6,764 bases of DNA from Clostridia bacterium (GCA_022360735.1 JAKSCF010000402.1:1-6764), one strand, 5' to 3'. Shown: positions 1-6,352, counted from the stretch's first letter. Notes: a model not told the origin generated them from the letters alone. Translations and numbers: made by a program.

Positions 1-913
1 CAAACAGCAGTCTGGCAGCTAATAAGCCCATTTTATACATGGGCTGTGCCACTGTTGTAAGCTTTGGTGCTACAAGAGACGACATGGATATATTGTCAAA
101 CCCTATCACAGCTACATCCTCAGGTACTTTTTTATCCAAATCTCTAGCAGCATCTAAAGCAGCAATTGCCATCAAATCATTGGTTGCAAAAATCGCTTGA
201 GGCGGCTGGCTCATGGACATGAGCTTCTTAGCAGCAAGATATCCTCCATCGATATCATTGTCGCCTTCAATAATATATTTCTTATTGACCTCAATATTAG
301 ATTCTTCTAAAGCTTTTTTATATCCTTTAAGCTTGTCAATATTTTCATCCTGCCATTTAGGACCGGAAATTAAAGCAATATCTTTATATCCCATCTCAAT
401 TAAATGCTTTATGGCCTCATAAGCACCGCTAAAATAGTCTGTATATATAGCATTTACAATGGTTTTTTTTGATTTTTTCCCTATTATGACTAACGGGACT
501 TTTTGATTGATTAAACCGTTAATATCTACATCCGAAAGTAAGCAATTGGAAAAAATAATACCATCCACTTTTTTATTAACCAATATATTGATGTACTCAC
601 TTTCTTTATCTTTTTTACCTTCTGTATTACATAAAAGTGTATTATATCCCTTTTTATGCGCTACATCTTCGACACCTTTTGCAATCTCCATATGCTTTGG
701 ATTCAGTATGTTGGGAATCAAAAGTGCAATTGTATTGGTTTTATTTAGTGCCAGCCCTCTGGCTAAGCTATTTGGTGTATAATTCAGTTGTTCCATAACT
801 GACAGCACATTTTTTTTGGTGCTCTCTGAAACGGTTTCCGGGTGATTTAGGACACGTGAAACTGTGGCAACTGAAACGCCTGCTTTTTTAGCAACTGCTC
901 TTATATTTCCCAT
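1..913 (-). CDS. LacI-family transcriptional repressor (3' end outside window), candidate regulator of codBA
   Basis: DNA-binding repressor with a small-molecule sensor domain. The 304 visible codons have no stop; the family is usually about 330-340 residues, so roughly 30 C-terminal residues lie beyond the left edge. The ATG at 911-913 follows an AGGAG ribosome binding site (920-924). Residues 1-23 form the helix-turn-helix with the family signature AGVSVATVSRVLN. Residues 45-58 are the hinge helix (NSLARGLALNK), whose Leu is the minor-groove intercalating type. The periplasmic-binding-protein-like effector domain runs from about residue 60, with FATNDLMAIAAL (242-253) and GFDN (271-274). 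The usual NPFF-type pocket motif reads NPKH (71-74), and the Arg normally found before xxGF/Y is Lys194. It lies downstream of codBA on the same strand, with its own predicted promoter. The two LacI-type palindromes upstream of codB make that operon the likely target. The family assignment is firm. The target is inferred and the effector unknown. Confidence 0.95.
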   Translation of the reverse strand, partial: MGNIRAVAKKAGVSVATVSRVLNHPETVSESTKKNVLSVMEQLNYTPNSLARGLALNKTNTIALLIPNILNPKHMEIAKGVEDVAHKKGYNTLLCNTEGKKDKESEYINILVNKKVDGIIFSNCLLSDVDINGLINQKVPLVIIGKKSKKTIVNAIYTDYFSGAYEAIKHLIEMGYKDIALISGPKWQDENIDKLKGYKKALEESNIEVNKKYIIEGDNDIDGGYLAAKKLMSMSQPPQAIFATNDLMAIAALDAARDLDKKVPEDVAVIGFDNISMSSLVAPKLTTVAQPMYKMGLLAARLLF

Positions 914-1013
914 ATCTTACTCCTGTAATTAATTTAAGTATAAATTTGAGTTTAAGTTTAAGGGTCAGAAGCATGACATACATTAATGAATAAGCCTGCA
1001 TGTCTTAAGTAGT

Positions 1014-1022
1014 ATTATACCA
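1014..1022 (-). promoter_or_regulatory. Extended -10 promoter for the LacI-family gene
   Basis: On the minus strand this reads TGGTATAAT, a perfect -10 hexamer with the extended TG motif. There is no good -35 at 17-18 bp, which is common for extended -10 promoters. The start site would lie near 1007, giving a leader of about 95 nt. No copy of the TGTAACCGGTTACA operator occurs here, so autoregulation through that site is not supported. Confidence 0.55.
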
Positions 1023-1119
1023 CTTATAAAAAGCTTTAAAAATTATAACTTTAATATTCATTAGATAATAAACCCTGAAGTTTTTGGTGTTAATTAATTG
1101 AGAATTGAAATTTTACTTT

Positions 1120-1138
1120 AAAAAAGAATCCAAGGATT
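1120..1138 (-). terminator. Weak candidate terminator after codA
   Basis: On the minus strand the palindrome AATCCTTGGATT is followed one base later by six T residues. The stem is only about four to five pairs with a very small loop, so it is a weak candidate. It lies about 60 bases past the codA stop and before the regulator's promoter. Confidence 0.3.
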
Positions 1139-1149
1139 AGAATGGTTAA

Positions 1150-1171
1150 GGTTGGGCACGGAGACCCAACC
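1150..1171. repeat. 7-bp inverted repeat in the codA 3' region, possibly a dispersed palindromic element
   Basis: Perfect 7-bp arms GGTTGGG (1150-1156) and CCCAACC (1165-1171) flank an 8-nt loop. On the minus strand it starts TGTAGGG just outside the stem. It is much more GC-rich than the AT-rich DNA around it and no T-run follows it directly. It could be a copy of a small interspersed palindrome or a transcript-end stem. Only one copy is present here, so repeat status is an inference. Confidence 0.4.
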
Positions 1172-1195
1172 CTACAGATATTTTAAAAATGATTT

Positions 1196-2467
1196 TTATA
1201 GCTTGAAATCAATAACATTCGTTTCTCCATTGAAGGTAACTCTACGTTCTGCAGGCTTTGTCTGAGCTACTATATGACCTCTTCTTATAACATATAAACA
1301 TTCACTCATCAACCTGATAGCATCCATCTCGTTATCCGCATCCATAACAATTAAATCTGCCGGCTTTCCAACTTCTATACCATATTCATCTTGCAAGCAC
1401 ATGGTCTTAGCAGAATTATTGGTTATCATATCGTATAACTGGAAGATTTGGTCATAGCCGCTCATATGCGCATAGTGTAATAAAAGATTTGCGGCTTGAA
1501 TCATACTGCCTTTTCCAAGTGGATACCATGGGTCCATAATAGAATCGTGACCAATACAGACATTGATACCTCTTGCAAGCATTTCATCAACCCTTGTATG
1601 CCCTCTCCTTCGCGGATATCCATCGGTACGATTTTGCAGTACTGAGTTATCAAAAGGATTCGTAATCATGTTGAGTTCTGCACGCTTTAGAATGCCCAGC
1701 AGCTTAAATGCATAATCGTTGTTGTAGTTATGCATGGCAGTAGTGTGACTAGCTGTAACGCGTCCCTGCATGCCTCTGACAATTGCCTCTTTTGCCATGA
1801 CCTCTACAAAACGAGATTGATCATCACCGGTTTCATCTACGTGTATGTCGATTAAGGCATCAAATTTTTCTGCTAAATCAAAAGCATACGCCACATCTTT
1901 TACACCATCTTCTCTGGTAAACTCGTTATGGGGAATACCCCCTACTACGTCAGCACCCATTTCTAAAGCTCTTTCCATAAGCTCTGCCCCTTCAGGTAAG
2001 GTAAATATACCATCTTGAGGAAAAGCTACGATTTGAATATCTACTAGATCTTTCAATTCATTTTTTACTTCCACCAATGATTCTACTGTTAATAATGTAG
2101 GGTCTGTGGTATCTGCATGGGTTCTGATTTTTAATGTTCCATTAGCGACTTCCCATTTTACGGCTTCTATAGCATTTTTCTTGATAATCTCTTTGGTCAA
2201 ATGAGGCTTTCGTTCTCCCCAAATTTGAATACCTTCCAGTAATGTCCCCGATATATTATATCTGGGATCCCCCACACTTAGAACTGCATCTAGGTGGAGA
2301 TGGGGATCACAGAATGGAGGTGTCACCAAATTACCTTTAGCATCAATTTCTTTGACGCCTTTTTTATCAATAGCTTTGTCAATATATGCTATTTTGCCTT
2401 TTTCTATTCCAATATCTACTAAATCTTCTTGACTTCTAAGTTTTGCATTTTTAATAACCAAATCCAT
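1196..2467 (-). CDS. codA: Cytosine deaminase family amidohydrolase, predicted to accept 5-methylcytosine
   Basis: Metal-dependent cytosolic hydrolase converting cytosine to uracil and ammonia in pyrimidine salvage. It has 423 residues, against 427 for E. coli CodA. An N-terminal beta segment (about 1-50) leads into the amidohydrolase barrel. Metal ligands are His56 and His58 (DPHLHLD), His209 (in IDIHVDETGDDQSRF) and Asp308. Catalytic Glu212 and His241 (TASHTTAMH), base-binding Gln151 (FPQDG) and Trp314 (DPWYPL) are also present. All sit exactly five below the E. coli numbers, so the alignment there is unambiguous. The E. coli Asp314 position is Ser309 (GHDSIMDP). Loss of that Asp marks characterised 5-methylcytosine deaminases, so the substrate may be 5-methylcytosine as well as, or instead of, cytosine. 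The gene starts 15 bases after codB with a strong GGAGGAGG site, so the two are co-transcribed. The family is certain; substrate range is inferred. Confidence 0.95.
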   Translation of the reverse strand: MDLVIKNAKLRSQEDLVDIGIEKGKIAYIDKAIDKKGVKEIDAKGNLVTPPFCDPHLHLDAVLSVGDPRYNISGTLLEGIQIWGERKPHLTKEIIKKNAIEAVKWEVANGTLKIRTHADTTDPTLLTVESLVEVKNELKDLVDIQIVAFPQDGIFTLPEGAELMERALEMGADVVGGIPHNEFTREDGVKDVAYAFDLAEKFDALIDIHVDETGDDQSRFVEVMAKEAIVRGMQGRVTASHTTAMHNYNNDYAFKLLGILKRAELNMITNPFDNSVLQNRTDGYPRRRGHTRVDEMLARGINVCIGHDSIMDPWYPLGKGSMIQAANLLLHYAHMSGYDQIFQLYDMITNNSAKTMCLQDEYGIEVGKPADLIVMDADNEMDAIRLMSECLYVIRRGHIVAQTKPAERRVTFNGETNVIDFKL

Positions 2468-2475
2468 AGATAGAA

Positions 2476-2484
2476 CCTCCTCCT
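2476..2484 (-). promoter_or_regulatory. codA ribosome binding site overlapping the codB stop
   Basis: The purine run AGGAGGAGG sits 8 bases before the codA ATG and overlaps the codB TAG stop (2483-2485). This fits translational coupling of permease and deaminase. Confidence 0.8.
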
Positions 2485-3769
2485 ATTCTGAAATGTTTGT
2501 ATTGCCTTTGTCATCATCTTTATATATTAATTTATCTGCAATAGCATAAACTACAACAGCAGTTAATATAGAGTTAAGAGGCGCTATACTGAATAGTCCG
2601 TTTTCAGGCGACAATTTTGATGCTGCAATAGCAATTACCCATGCAATAATAGATGCCCAATTAATGCTTTTAAATTCGTGTTGTTTAGGCTGAGGGTATT
2701 GTTTTTTAGAACGAATATAAAAGTCTGATATGATGATTCCTCCAATTGGCGGCAACGAAACACTTAAGAATGTCAGCCATCCAACAAAGTTATTATATAG
2801 ATACACTGCAAATATAGTTCCTATTGCACCTGCCGCCAGTGTCAGATGCTTTCTTTTAAGCCCTGTAATATTCGCAAGCCCTAACCCTGAAGCGTAAAGA
2901 GCGTTATCATTAGTGGTCCATATGTTAAGAGCAAGAAGCGCAATACCAGCTCCTAATAATCCTTGCACTGCCAAGACTTCTGAAATATCTGAAATGCCTG
3001 TTGAAATTGCACCAACAGCTCCAAATAAGAACATCAAGCTGTTTCCAAAGGTAAATCCAATAATAGTAGCCGTAACGCCCGTTTTCTTTGTTTTAGCAAA
3101 TCTAACAAAGTCAGGTGTCAAAGTAGCACCACTGATAAAAGAACCTACTGCCAAGGCGACACCCACAGCAACTGTCATTTGTTGATCTGGCTGAATTTCC
3201 AATAAAGGTCCTATGCCGCCGCTGCTTGAAATGGCTTTTCCAACTGACATGCATCCTAAGATAATAATAGCAGGTACTGCAATTTTACTAATCCACTCAA
3301 TGGCTTTAAATCCTATTACAACCGTCAAAGTCATTAATACACCACCGATAACTACTAATACCGGTACAGAAATACCTGTAAATTTGTTGATTGGATATGC
3401 AAACATAGCTACACCTACACCAAACCAACCGATTTGCGTAAACGCCAACATAAAAGATGGTATTTTAGAGCCGTTTACACCAAAAGCATATCTCGCTAAA
3501 ATGTGTGTAGACAGATTGGTTGTTGAAGCAGCATAGCCTAAGAATGCACCGTAAACACCTAAGATTAGATTTCCAAATAAAATAACTAAAATTAAATCAG
3601 GCCAAATTTTAAAACCCATTCCTAGTGTACCGCCGGTCCACATGCTTGCTGCAAAGAAGGTAAATCCCAGCATTACCGATGACATGGCTAATAATCCACG
3701 TCTGGCACTGGCCGGCACCGGTTCTAAAGCATAATCATCGTGACCAAAATTTTGTTGTTGATCTGACAT
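2483..3769 (-). CDS. codB: Cytosine permease, NCS1 family
   Basis: Cytoplasmic-membrane importer of nucleobases, 428 residues with about 12 hydrophobic segments; E. coli CodB is 419. The N-terminus VPASARRGLLA (18-28), FFAASMWTGGTLG (38-50), QIGWFGVGVAMFA (112-124), VGSFISGATLTPDFVRF (208-224), NIWTTNDNALYASGLGLANITG (282-303) and NNFVGWLTFL (326-335) all closely resemble E. coli CodB. Trp115 and the NIWTTNDNA helix belong to regions that form the base-binding site in this family. The ATG at 3767-3769 is preceded by AAAGGAGG (3777-3784). It is the first gene of a codBA operon. Two identical palindromic operators and a good promoter lie upstream, so it is probably repressed until substrate is present. 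Given the neighbouring CodA variant, it may also carry 5-methylcytosine; nothing in the sequence proves this. Confidence 0.95.
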   Translation of the reverse strand: MSDQQQNFGHDDYALEPVPASARRGLLAMSSVMLGFTFFAASMWTGGTLGMGFKIWPDLILVILFGNLILGVYGAFLGYAASTTNLSTHILARYAFGVNGSKIPSFMLAFTQIGWFGVGVAMFAYPINKFTGISVPVLVVIGGVLMTLTVVIGFKAIEWISKIAVPAIIILGCMSVGKAISSSGGIGPLLEIQPDQQMTVAVGVALAVGSFISGATLTPDFVRFAKTKKTGVTATIIGFTFGNSLMFLFGAVGAISTGISDISEVLAVQGLLGAGIALLALNIWTTNDNALYASGLGLANITGLKRKHLTLAAGAIGTIFAVYLYNNFVGWLTFLSVSLPPIGGIIISDFYIRSKKQYPQPKQHEFKSINWASIIAWVIAIAASKLSPENGLFSIAPLNSILTAVVVYAIADKLIYKDDDKGNTNISE

Positions 3770-3787
3770 TCTTATTCCTCCTTTTTT

Positions 3788-3803
3788 ATGTAACCGGTTA
3801 CAT
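3788..3803. promoter_or_regulatory. Inner LacI-type operator, next to the codB ribosome binding site
   Basis: Perfect 16-bp palindrome ATGTAACCGGTTACAT, identical to the copy at 3866-3881 and 78 bp from it centre to centre. Even symmetry with a central CpG step is the standard form of LacI-family operators. It lies 18 bases upstream of the codB start, inside the predicted 5' leader. In RNA it could also form a 6-bp stem beside the Shine-Dalgarno sequence. Confidence 0.9.
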
Positions 3804-3865
3804 TGAATGATAAAAAAATAGGATGGATTTTGTCATTATTTATATAATATTGCAGCTATTCCGAA

Positions 3866-3881
3866 ATGTAACCGGTTACAT
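3866..3881. promoter_or_regulatory. Outer LacI-type operator at the codBA transcription start
   Basis: Second perfect ATGTAACCGGTTACAT palindrome. The identity with the inner copy extends to an 18-bp match (ending TTG on the plus strand). It starts about five bases downstream of the predicted transcription start, a position where bound repressor would block RNA polymerase. Confidence 0.9.
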
Positions 3882-3892
3882 TGTTTAGCAAT

Positions 3893-3921
3893 ATATTATC
3901 ATATTTTTATTTTGTTGTCAC
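3893..3921 (-). promoter_or_regulatory. codBA promoter
   Basis: On the minus strand -35 GTGACA (3916-3921) is separated by exactly 17 bp from -10 TAATAT (3893-3898), which carries the extended TG one base upstream. The start site is expected near 3886, immediately before the outer operator. The leader would be about 117 nt. Confidence 0.6.
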
Positions 3922-3962
3922 CATAGTTTTATAAAACTTGTATGAATTTTTTGAAAATACGC

Positions 3963-4523
3963 TCAAAGTAGATGCTCAACAAGTATCTTTGTTCCGATAC
4001 CAATTAGGATTACGCCTCCTAGAATATCCACTCTTTTGCCTAATTGAGCAGTATTTCTTACCGCACTGCCTAAAAAAACGCCTCCAAATGAAAATGTCAG
4101 TGCCGTAACGCCTATAATAATGGTTGGAATAATAATATCTTTGTTGAGGGTTGCAAAACTTAATCCAGCTGCCAAAGCATCTATACTGGTAGCAACAGCA
4201 AGGGTTATGAGCGTTATGATACCAGTAAGTACAATGGGTTCATTGTCTCCGCTAAATGCTTCTTTTATCATTTTGCCTCCAATGAATACAAGTAATGCAA
4301 ATGCAACCCAATGGTTATATGCTTGGATATAATCTCTAAACAGCAGGTCCGCAGCCCATCCCAGATATGCCATTCCTGCTTGAAAAATTCCAAATGTAAT
4401 CCCTGCGTAAACAGCATTTTTAAATACATGCCTTTTTTTGATTGATAAACCACAGGATACAGATACAGCAAAAGCATCCATAGCCAGCCCCACTGCAATA
4501 CCAATGTTTGTTAAGTTCTCCAT
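3963..4523 (-). CDS. mntP: Manganese efflux pump MntP
   Basis: Small six-helix inner-membrane exporter of Mn(II) (DUF204/YebN family). The family signature LAMDAFAVSVSCG and its second-half counterpart ATSIDALAAGLSF are present. These place the conserved aspartates at 16 and 115, in the inverted-repeat halves typical of the family. NHWVAFALLVFIGGKMI and the C-terminal LGGVILIGIGTKIL are further hallmarks. I chose the ATG at 4521-4523 (186 residues). It puts the first Asp at 16, as in E. coli MntP, and spaces the AAAGGTG site (4533-4539) correctly. The frame is open upstream to a GTG at 4533-4535 and an ATG at 4527-4529, but both lack a suitably spaced site. No yybP-ykoY manganese riboswitch or MntR box is visible upstream. 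A strong dyad at 4559-4588 is the only candidate control element. The 3' side ends about 40 bases before the codB promoter without a clear terminator. Confidence 0.93.
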   Translation of the reverse strand: MENLTNIGIAVGLAMDAFAVSVSCGLSIKKRHVFKNAVYAGITFGIFQAGMAYLGWAADLLFRDYIQAYNHWVAFALLVFIGGKMIKEAFSGDNEPIVLTGIITLITLAVATSIDALAAGLSFATLNKDIIIPTIIIGVTALTFSFGGVFLGSAVRNTAQLGKRVDILGGVILIGIGTKILVEHLL

Positions 4524-4558
4524 ATTCATATTCACCTTTTTGTAAATCGAGTTGATAC

Positions 4559-4588
4559 TAGCTGGTGTCCTGTATAGGACACCAGCTA
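4559..4588. repeat. Perfect 13-bp inverted repeat in the mntP leader (operator or RNA stem)
   Basis: Arms TAGCTGGTGTCCT (4559-4571) and AGGACACCAGCTA (4576-4588) are perfect complements around a 4-nt loop. No T-run follows on either strand, so it is not a normal intrinsic terminator. It lies 35 bases upstream of the mntP start, just after a TATAAT. It therefore spans roughly +1 to +30 of the likely transcript. It could bind a dimeric regulator or cap the mRNA 5' end. Confidence 0.75.
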
Positions 4589-4593
4589 TATAA

Positions 4594-4620
4594 ATTATAT
4601 TAATTAATTATATGCTTCAA
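4594..4620 (-). promoter_or_regulatory. Candidate mntP promoter
   Basis: A perfect TATAAT (4594-4599) lies on the minus strand. The nearest -35-like hexamer is TTGAAG (4615-4620), at a short 15-bp spacing. Chance matches are common in DNA this AT-rich. Confidence 0.35.
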
Positions 4621-4730
4621 GACTTATTTTTAGATTTTCTATCATTTTTATAGCATTAATTTTAATTTTTTTTAAATTTATTTGTATTAAGGATATTTTA
4701 AATATGGAAATGCTAATATTGGCTTCTTAA

Positions 4731-5786
4731 TTATTTTATTTCCGGTTCATCTCCTAAAAGAATGTCCCATATCCCTTTTTGAATTCTTCTTGTTGGGGCT
4801 GTTTGAATATTGGCATGTACGCTAATATGCATATTTTCCTCCGGAGCAATGGCAAAGCTGGACCTGAAGCCAATGTCACTGCCTTCATGTCCATAAAGCC
4901 CTAATGCTTTATGTTTTCTAAAAAACCAACTTAAGCAAATCTGTTCTCTTGAATTAATCATGGCAACAGGCTGCCACATCGTCTTGTATGTATCTTCTTC
5001 TAATATTCTGCAATGATTATATTCGCCTTTATTTAAATGGACTGATGCCCAAATCAGAATGTCTTGTATATTTGAAGTCAAAGTTGAACTGGGCCCATGG
5101 GCTCTGCTGTAAGGAAAGACTTTACTAAAGACGACTTGCTTGTTTTCATTTTTTATATGCGGCGCTGCTATTTCTTCATAGTTTCTTTTAAAGGTTAGTA
5201 AAGACGATTGATTCATTCCCAGTGGTTTAAATATGTTTTCTTGTACATAGTCTTCAAAGGATTGGTTGGATATTTTTGATATTAAATCTCCCAATATTTC
5301 ATAAGCTATATTGCTGTACGCAAATTTTTCTCCCGGATGCCATAATAAGTGAAGATTTTCTTCAGCTTGCGCTTTTACATAATTTTCTAATGCCTTCTCA
5401 TCATATTTAGGATTTTCCCATCCATAGTCATCACTATCAGGCATCCCAGAAGTATGGGACAACATTTGCTTGACCGTTATGGATTCATATCTTGGATCAC
5501 TTATTTCAAAATATGGAACATATTTTTTAACCGGCTCATTGATATCTACAAGACCTTTCTCCATTAACTGCATCATTGCAGTTCCTACAAACAATTTTGT
5601 TACCGATGCCATGTGAAAAACTGTATCAGCGTTTATTTTTTCTTTTGTTTCAATATTCCTATACCCAAAACCTTCCTGAAAAATTAACTTGTTATCTTTT
5701 CCTATGCCAACAGCTAGTCCAGGTATGTCATGGTAAAACATCATTTTGTCTATGTATTGAATTATTTTATCCTTATTTAATTCCAT
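4731..5786 (-). CDS. Serine hydrolase, class C beta-lactamase/esterase fold, no signal peptide
   Basis: A 351-residue protein of the Beta-lactamase (PF00144) superfamily, which contains AmpC enzymes, D-aminopeptidases, esterases and penicillin-binding-like proteins. The nucleophile motif is SVTK (Ser61, Lys64), the second motif YSN (157-159), and the third, normally KTG, is HEG (300-302). LSHTSGMPD (109-117) and the WHPGEKFAYSNIAYEILG stretch (149-166) are typical of the family. The N-terminus is charged and hydrophilic, with neither signal peptide nor lipobox, so the protein is predicted to be cytoplasmic. That argues against a role in antibiotic resistance. H-x-G in place of KTG is more common in esterase- and peptidase-like members. 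The ATG at 5784-5786 follows GGAGGGAG (5790-5797). It starts just past the ilvN terminator with no obvious promoter in the 45-bp gap, and may depend on read-through. The natural substrate cannot be read from the sequence. Confidence 0.88.
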   Translation of the reverse strand: MELNKDKIIQYIDKMMFYHDIPGLAVGIGKDNKLIFQEGFGYRNIETKEKINADTVFHMASVTKLFVGTAMMQLMEKGLVDINEPVKKYVPYFEISDPRYESITVKQMLSHTSGMPDSDDYGWENPKYDEKALENYVKAQAEENLHLLWHPGEKFAYSNIAYEILGDLISKISNQSFEDYVQENIFKPLGMNQSSLLTFKRNYEEIAAPHIKNENKQVVFSKVFPYSRAHGPSSTLTSNIQDILIWASVHLNKGEYNHCRILEEDTYKTMWQPVAMINSREQICLSWFFRKHKALGLYGHEGSDIGFRSSFAIAPEENMHISVHANIQTAPTRRIQKGIWDILLGDEPEIK

Positions 5787-5831
5787 TTTCTCCCTCCATA
5801 TGTCTTAGTAGTTGGTGATAATTTCCCACCT

Positions 5832-5862
5832 AAAAATCCACCACACGTATTGTGGTGGATTT
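5832..5862 (-). terminator. Intrinsic terminator after ilvN
   Basis: On the minus strand a perfect 12-bp stem, AAATCCACCACA with TGTGGTGGATTT, encloses a 5-nt loop. Five T residues (5832-5836) overlap and follow the stem. It begins 7 bases after the ilvN stop. A-rich and T-rich flanks on both sides could give some activity in either direction. Confidence 0.8.
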
Positions 5863-5869
5863 ATTATGC

Positions 5870-6352
5870 TTATTCTTCTACATCTCTCAGCATCGCTACC
5901 GTTCCGGTTTTTGCCAGTTCAATAATGCCGAAAGGCTGTAACGTCTCAATAATCGCATCAATTTTACTTTTTTCTCCTGTGGCTTCGATAATCAAGCTTT
6001 TTTTCCCTATGTGTACGATCCTGGCTCTAAATACATCCATCAACGTAATGATATCTATCCTCGATTTGATATCTGCTTTTACTTTTATTAATAGAAGTTG
6101 TTTACTTACAGTTTGACGATTGGTGACATCTTCTATCTTAATAACATCTACTAACTTACCAAGTTGTTTAATCACCTGTTCTAATATATTTTCGTCACCA
6201 TGTACAGCAATGGTCATGCGTGATATTTGGGAATTTTCAGTTTCGCTTACGACCAACGAGTCAATATTATACCCTCTCCTGCTAAACAATCCTGCAACTT
6301 TTCTTAATACTCCAGGATGATTATCTACTAATACAGATAATACATGTCTCAT
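5870..6352 (-). CDS. ilvN: Acetolactate synthase small (regulatory) subunit
   Basis: Regulatory subunit that activates the catalytic acetohydroxyacid synthase subunit (IlvB) and gives feedback control by valine, at the first common step of branched-chain amino acid synthesis. From the chosen start it has 160 residues; E. coli IlvH has 163. An N-terminal ACT domain (about 2-75) is followed by the ALS small-subunit C-terminal domain (about 83-157). The stretch MRHVLSVLVDNHPGVL places Asn11, Gly14 and, within SRRGYNIDSL, Asn29 at the same numbers as the valine-site residues of E. coli IlvH. That supports both a working valine site and the ATG at 6350-6352. This ATG has GGGAGG (6360-6365) upstream, which lies inside the frame of the longer alternative starting at 6373. 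A promoter lies directly upstream and a strong terminator downstream. No ilvB is next to it, so the catalytic subunit must be encoded elsewhere. Confidence 0.95.
   Translation of the reverse strand: MRHVLSVLVDNHPGVLRKVAGLFSRRGYNIDSLVVSETENSQISRMTIAVHGDENILEQVIKQLGKLVDVIKIEDVTNRQTVSKQLLLIKVKADIKSRIDIITLMDVFRARIVHIGKKSLIIEATGEKSKIDAIIETLQPFGIIELAKTGTVAMLRDVEE

Noticed and set aside
213..782. Plus-strand open frames across the LacI-family gene
   Set aside because: Antisense shadows of a gene with full family motifs on the minus strand.
2913..3536. Plus-strand open frames across codB (90 and 107 codons)
   Set aside because: They lie antisense to a clearly conserved permease, have Pro/Thr/Ile-rich low-complexity translations typical of shadow frames, and have no convincing ribosome binding sites.
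4524..4535. GTG start at 4533-4535 giving a 190-residue MntP
   Set aside because: The GTG is itself part of the AAAGGTG ribosome binding site, which is well spaced for the ATG at 4521-4523. That start also aligns the first Asp at residue 16, as in E. coli.
4559..4588. Intrinsic terminator for the serine hydrolase gene
   Set aside because: There is no T-run after the stem on either strand, and it lies more than 140 bases past the hydrolase stop.
4536..4730. yybP-ykoY manganese riboswitch upstream of mntP
   Set aside because: The conserved motifs of that riboswitch are not seen; apart from the 13-bp dyad the gap is AT-rich and without clear structure.
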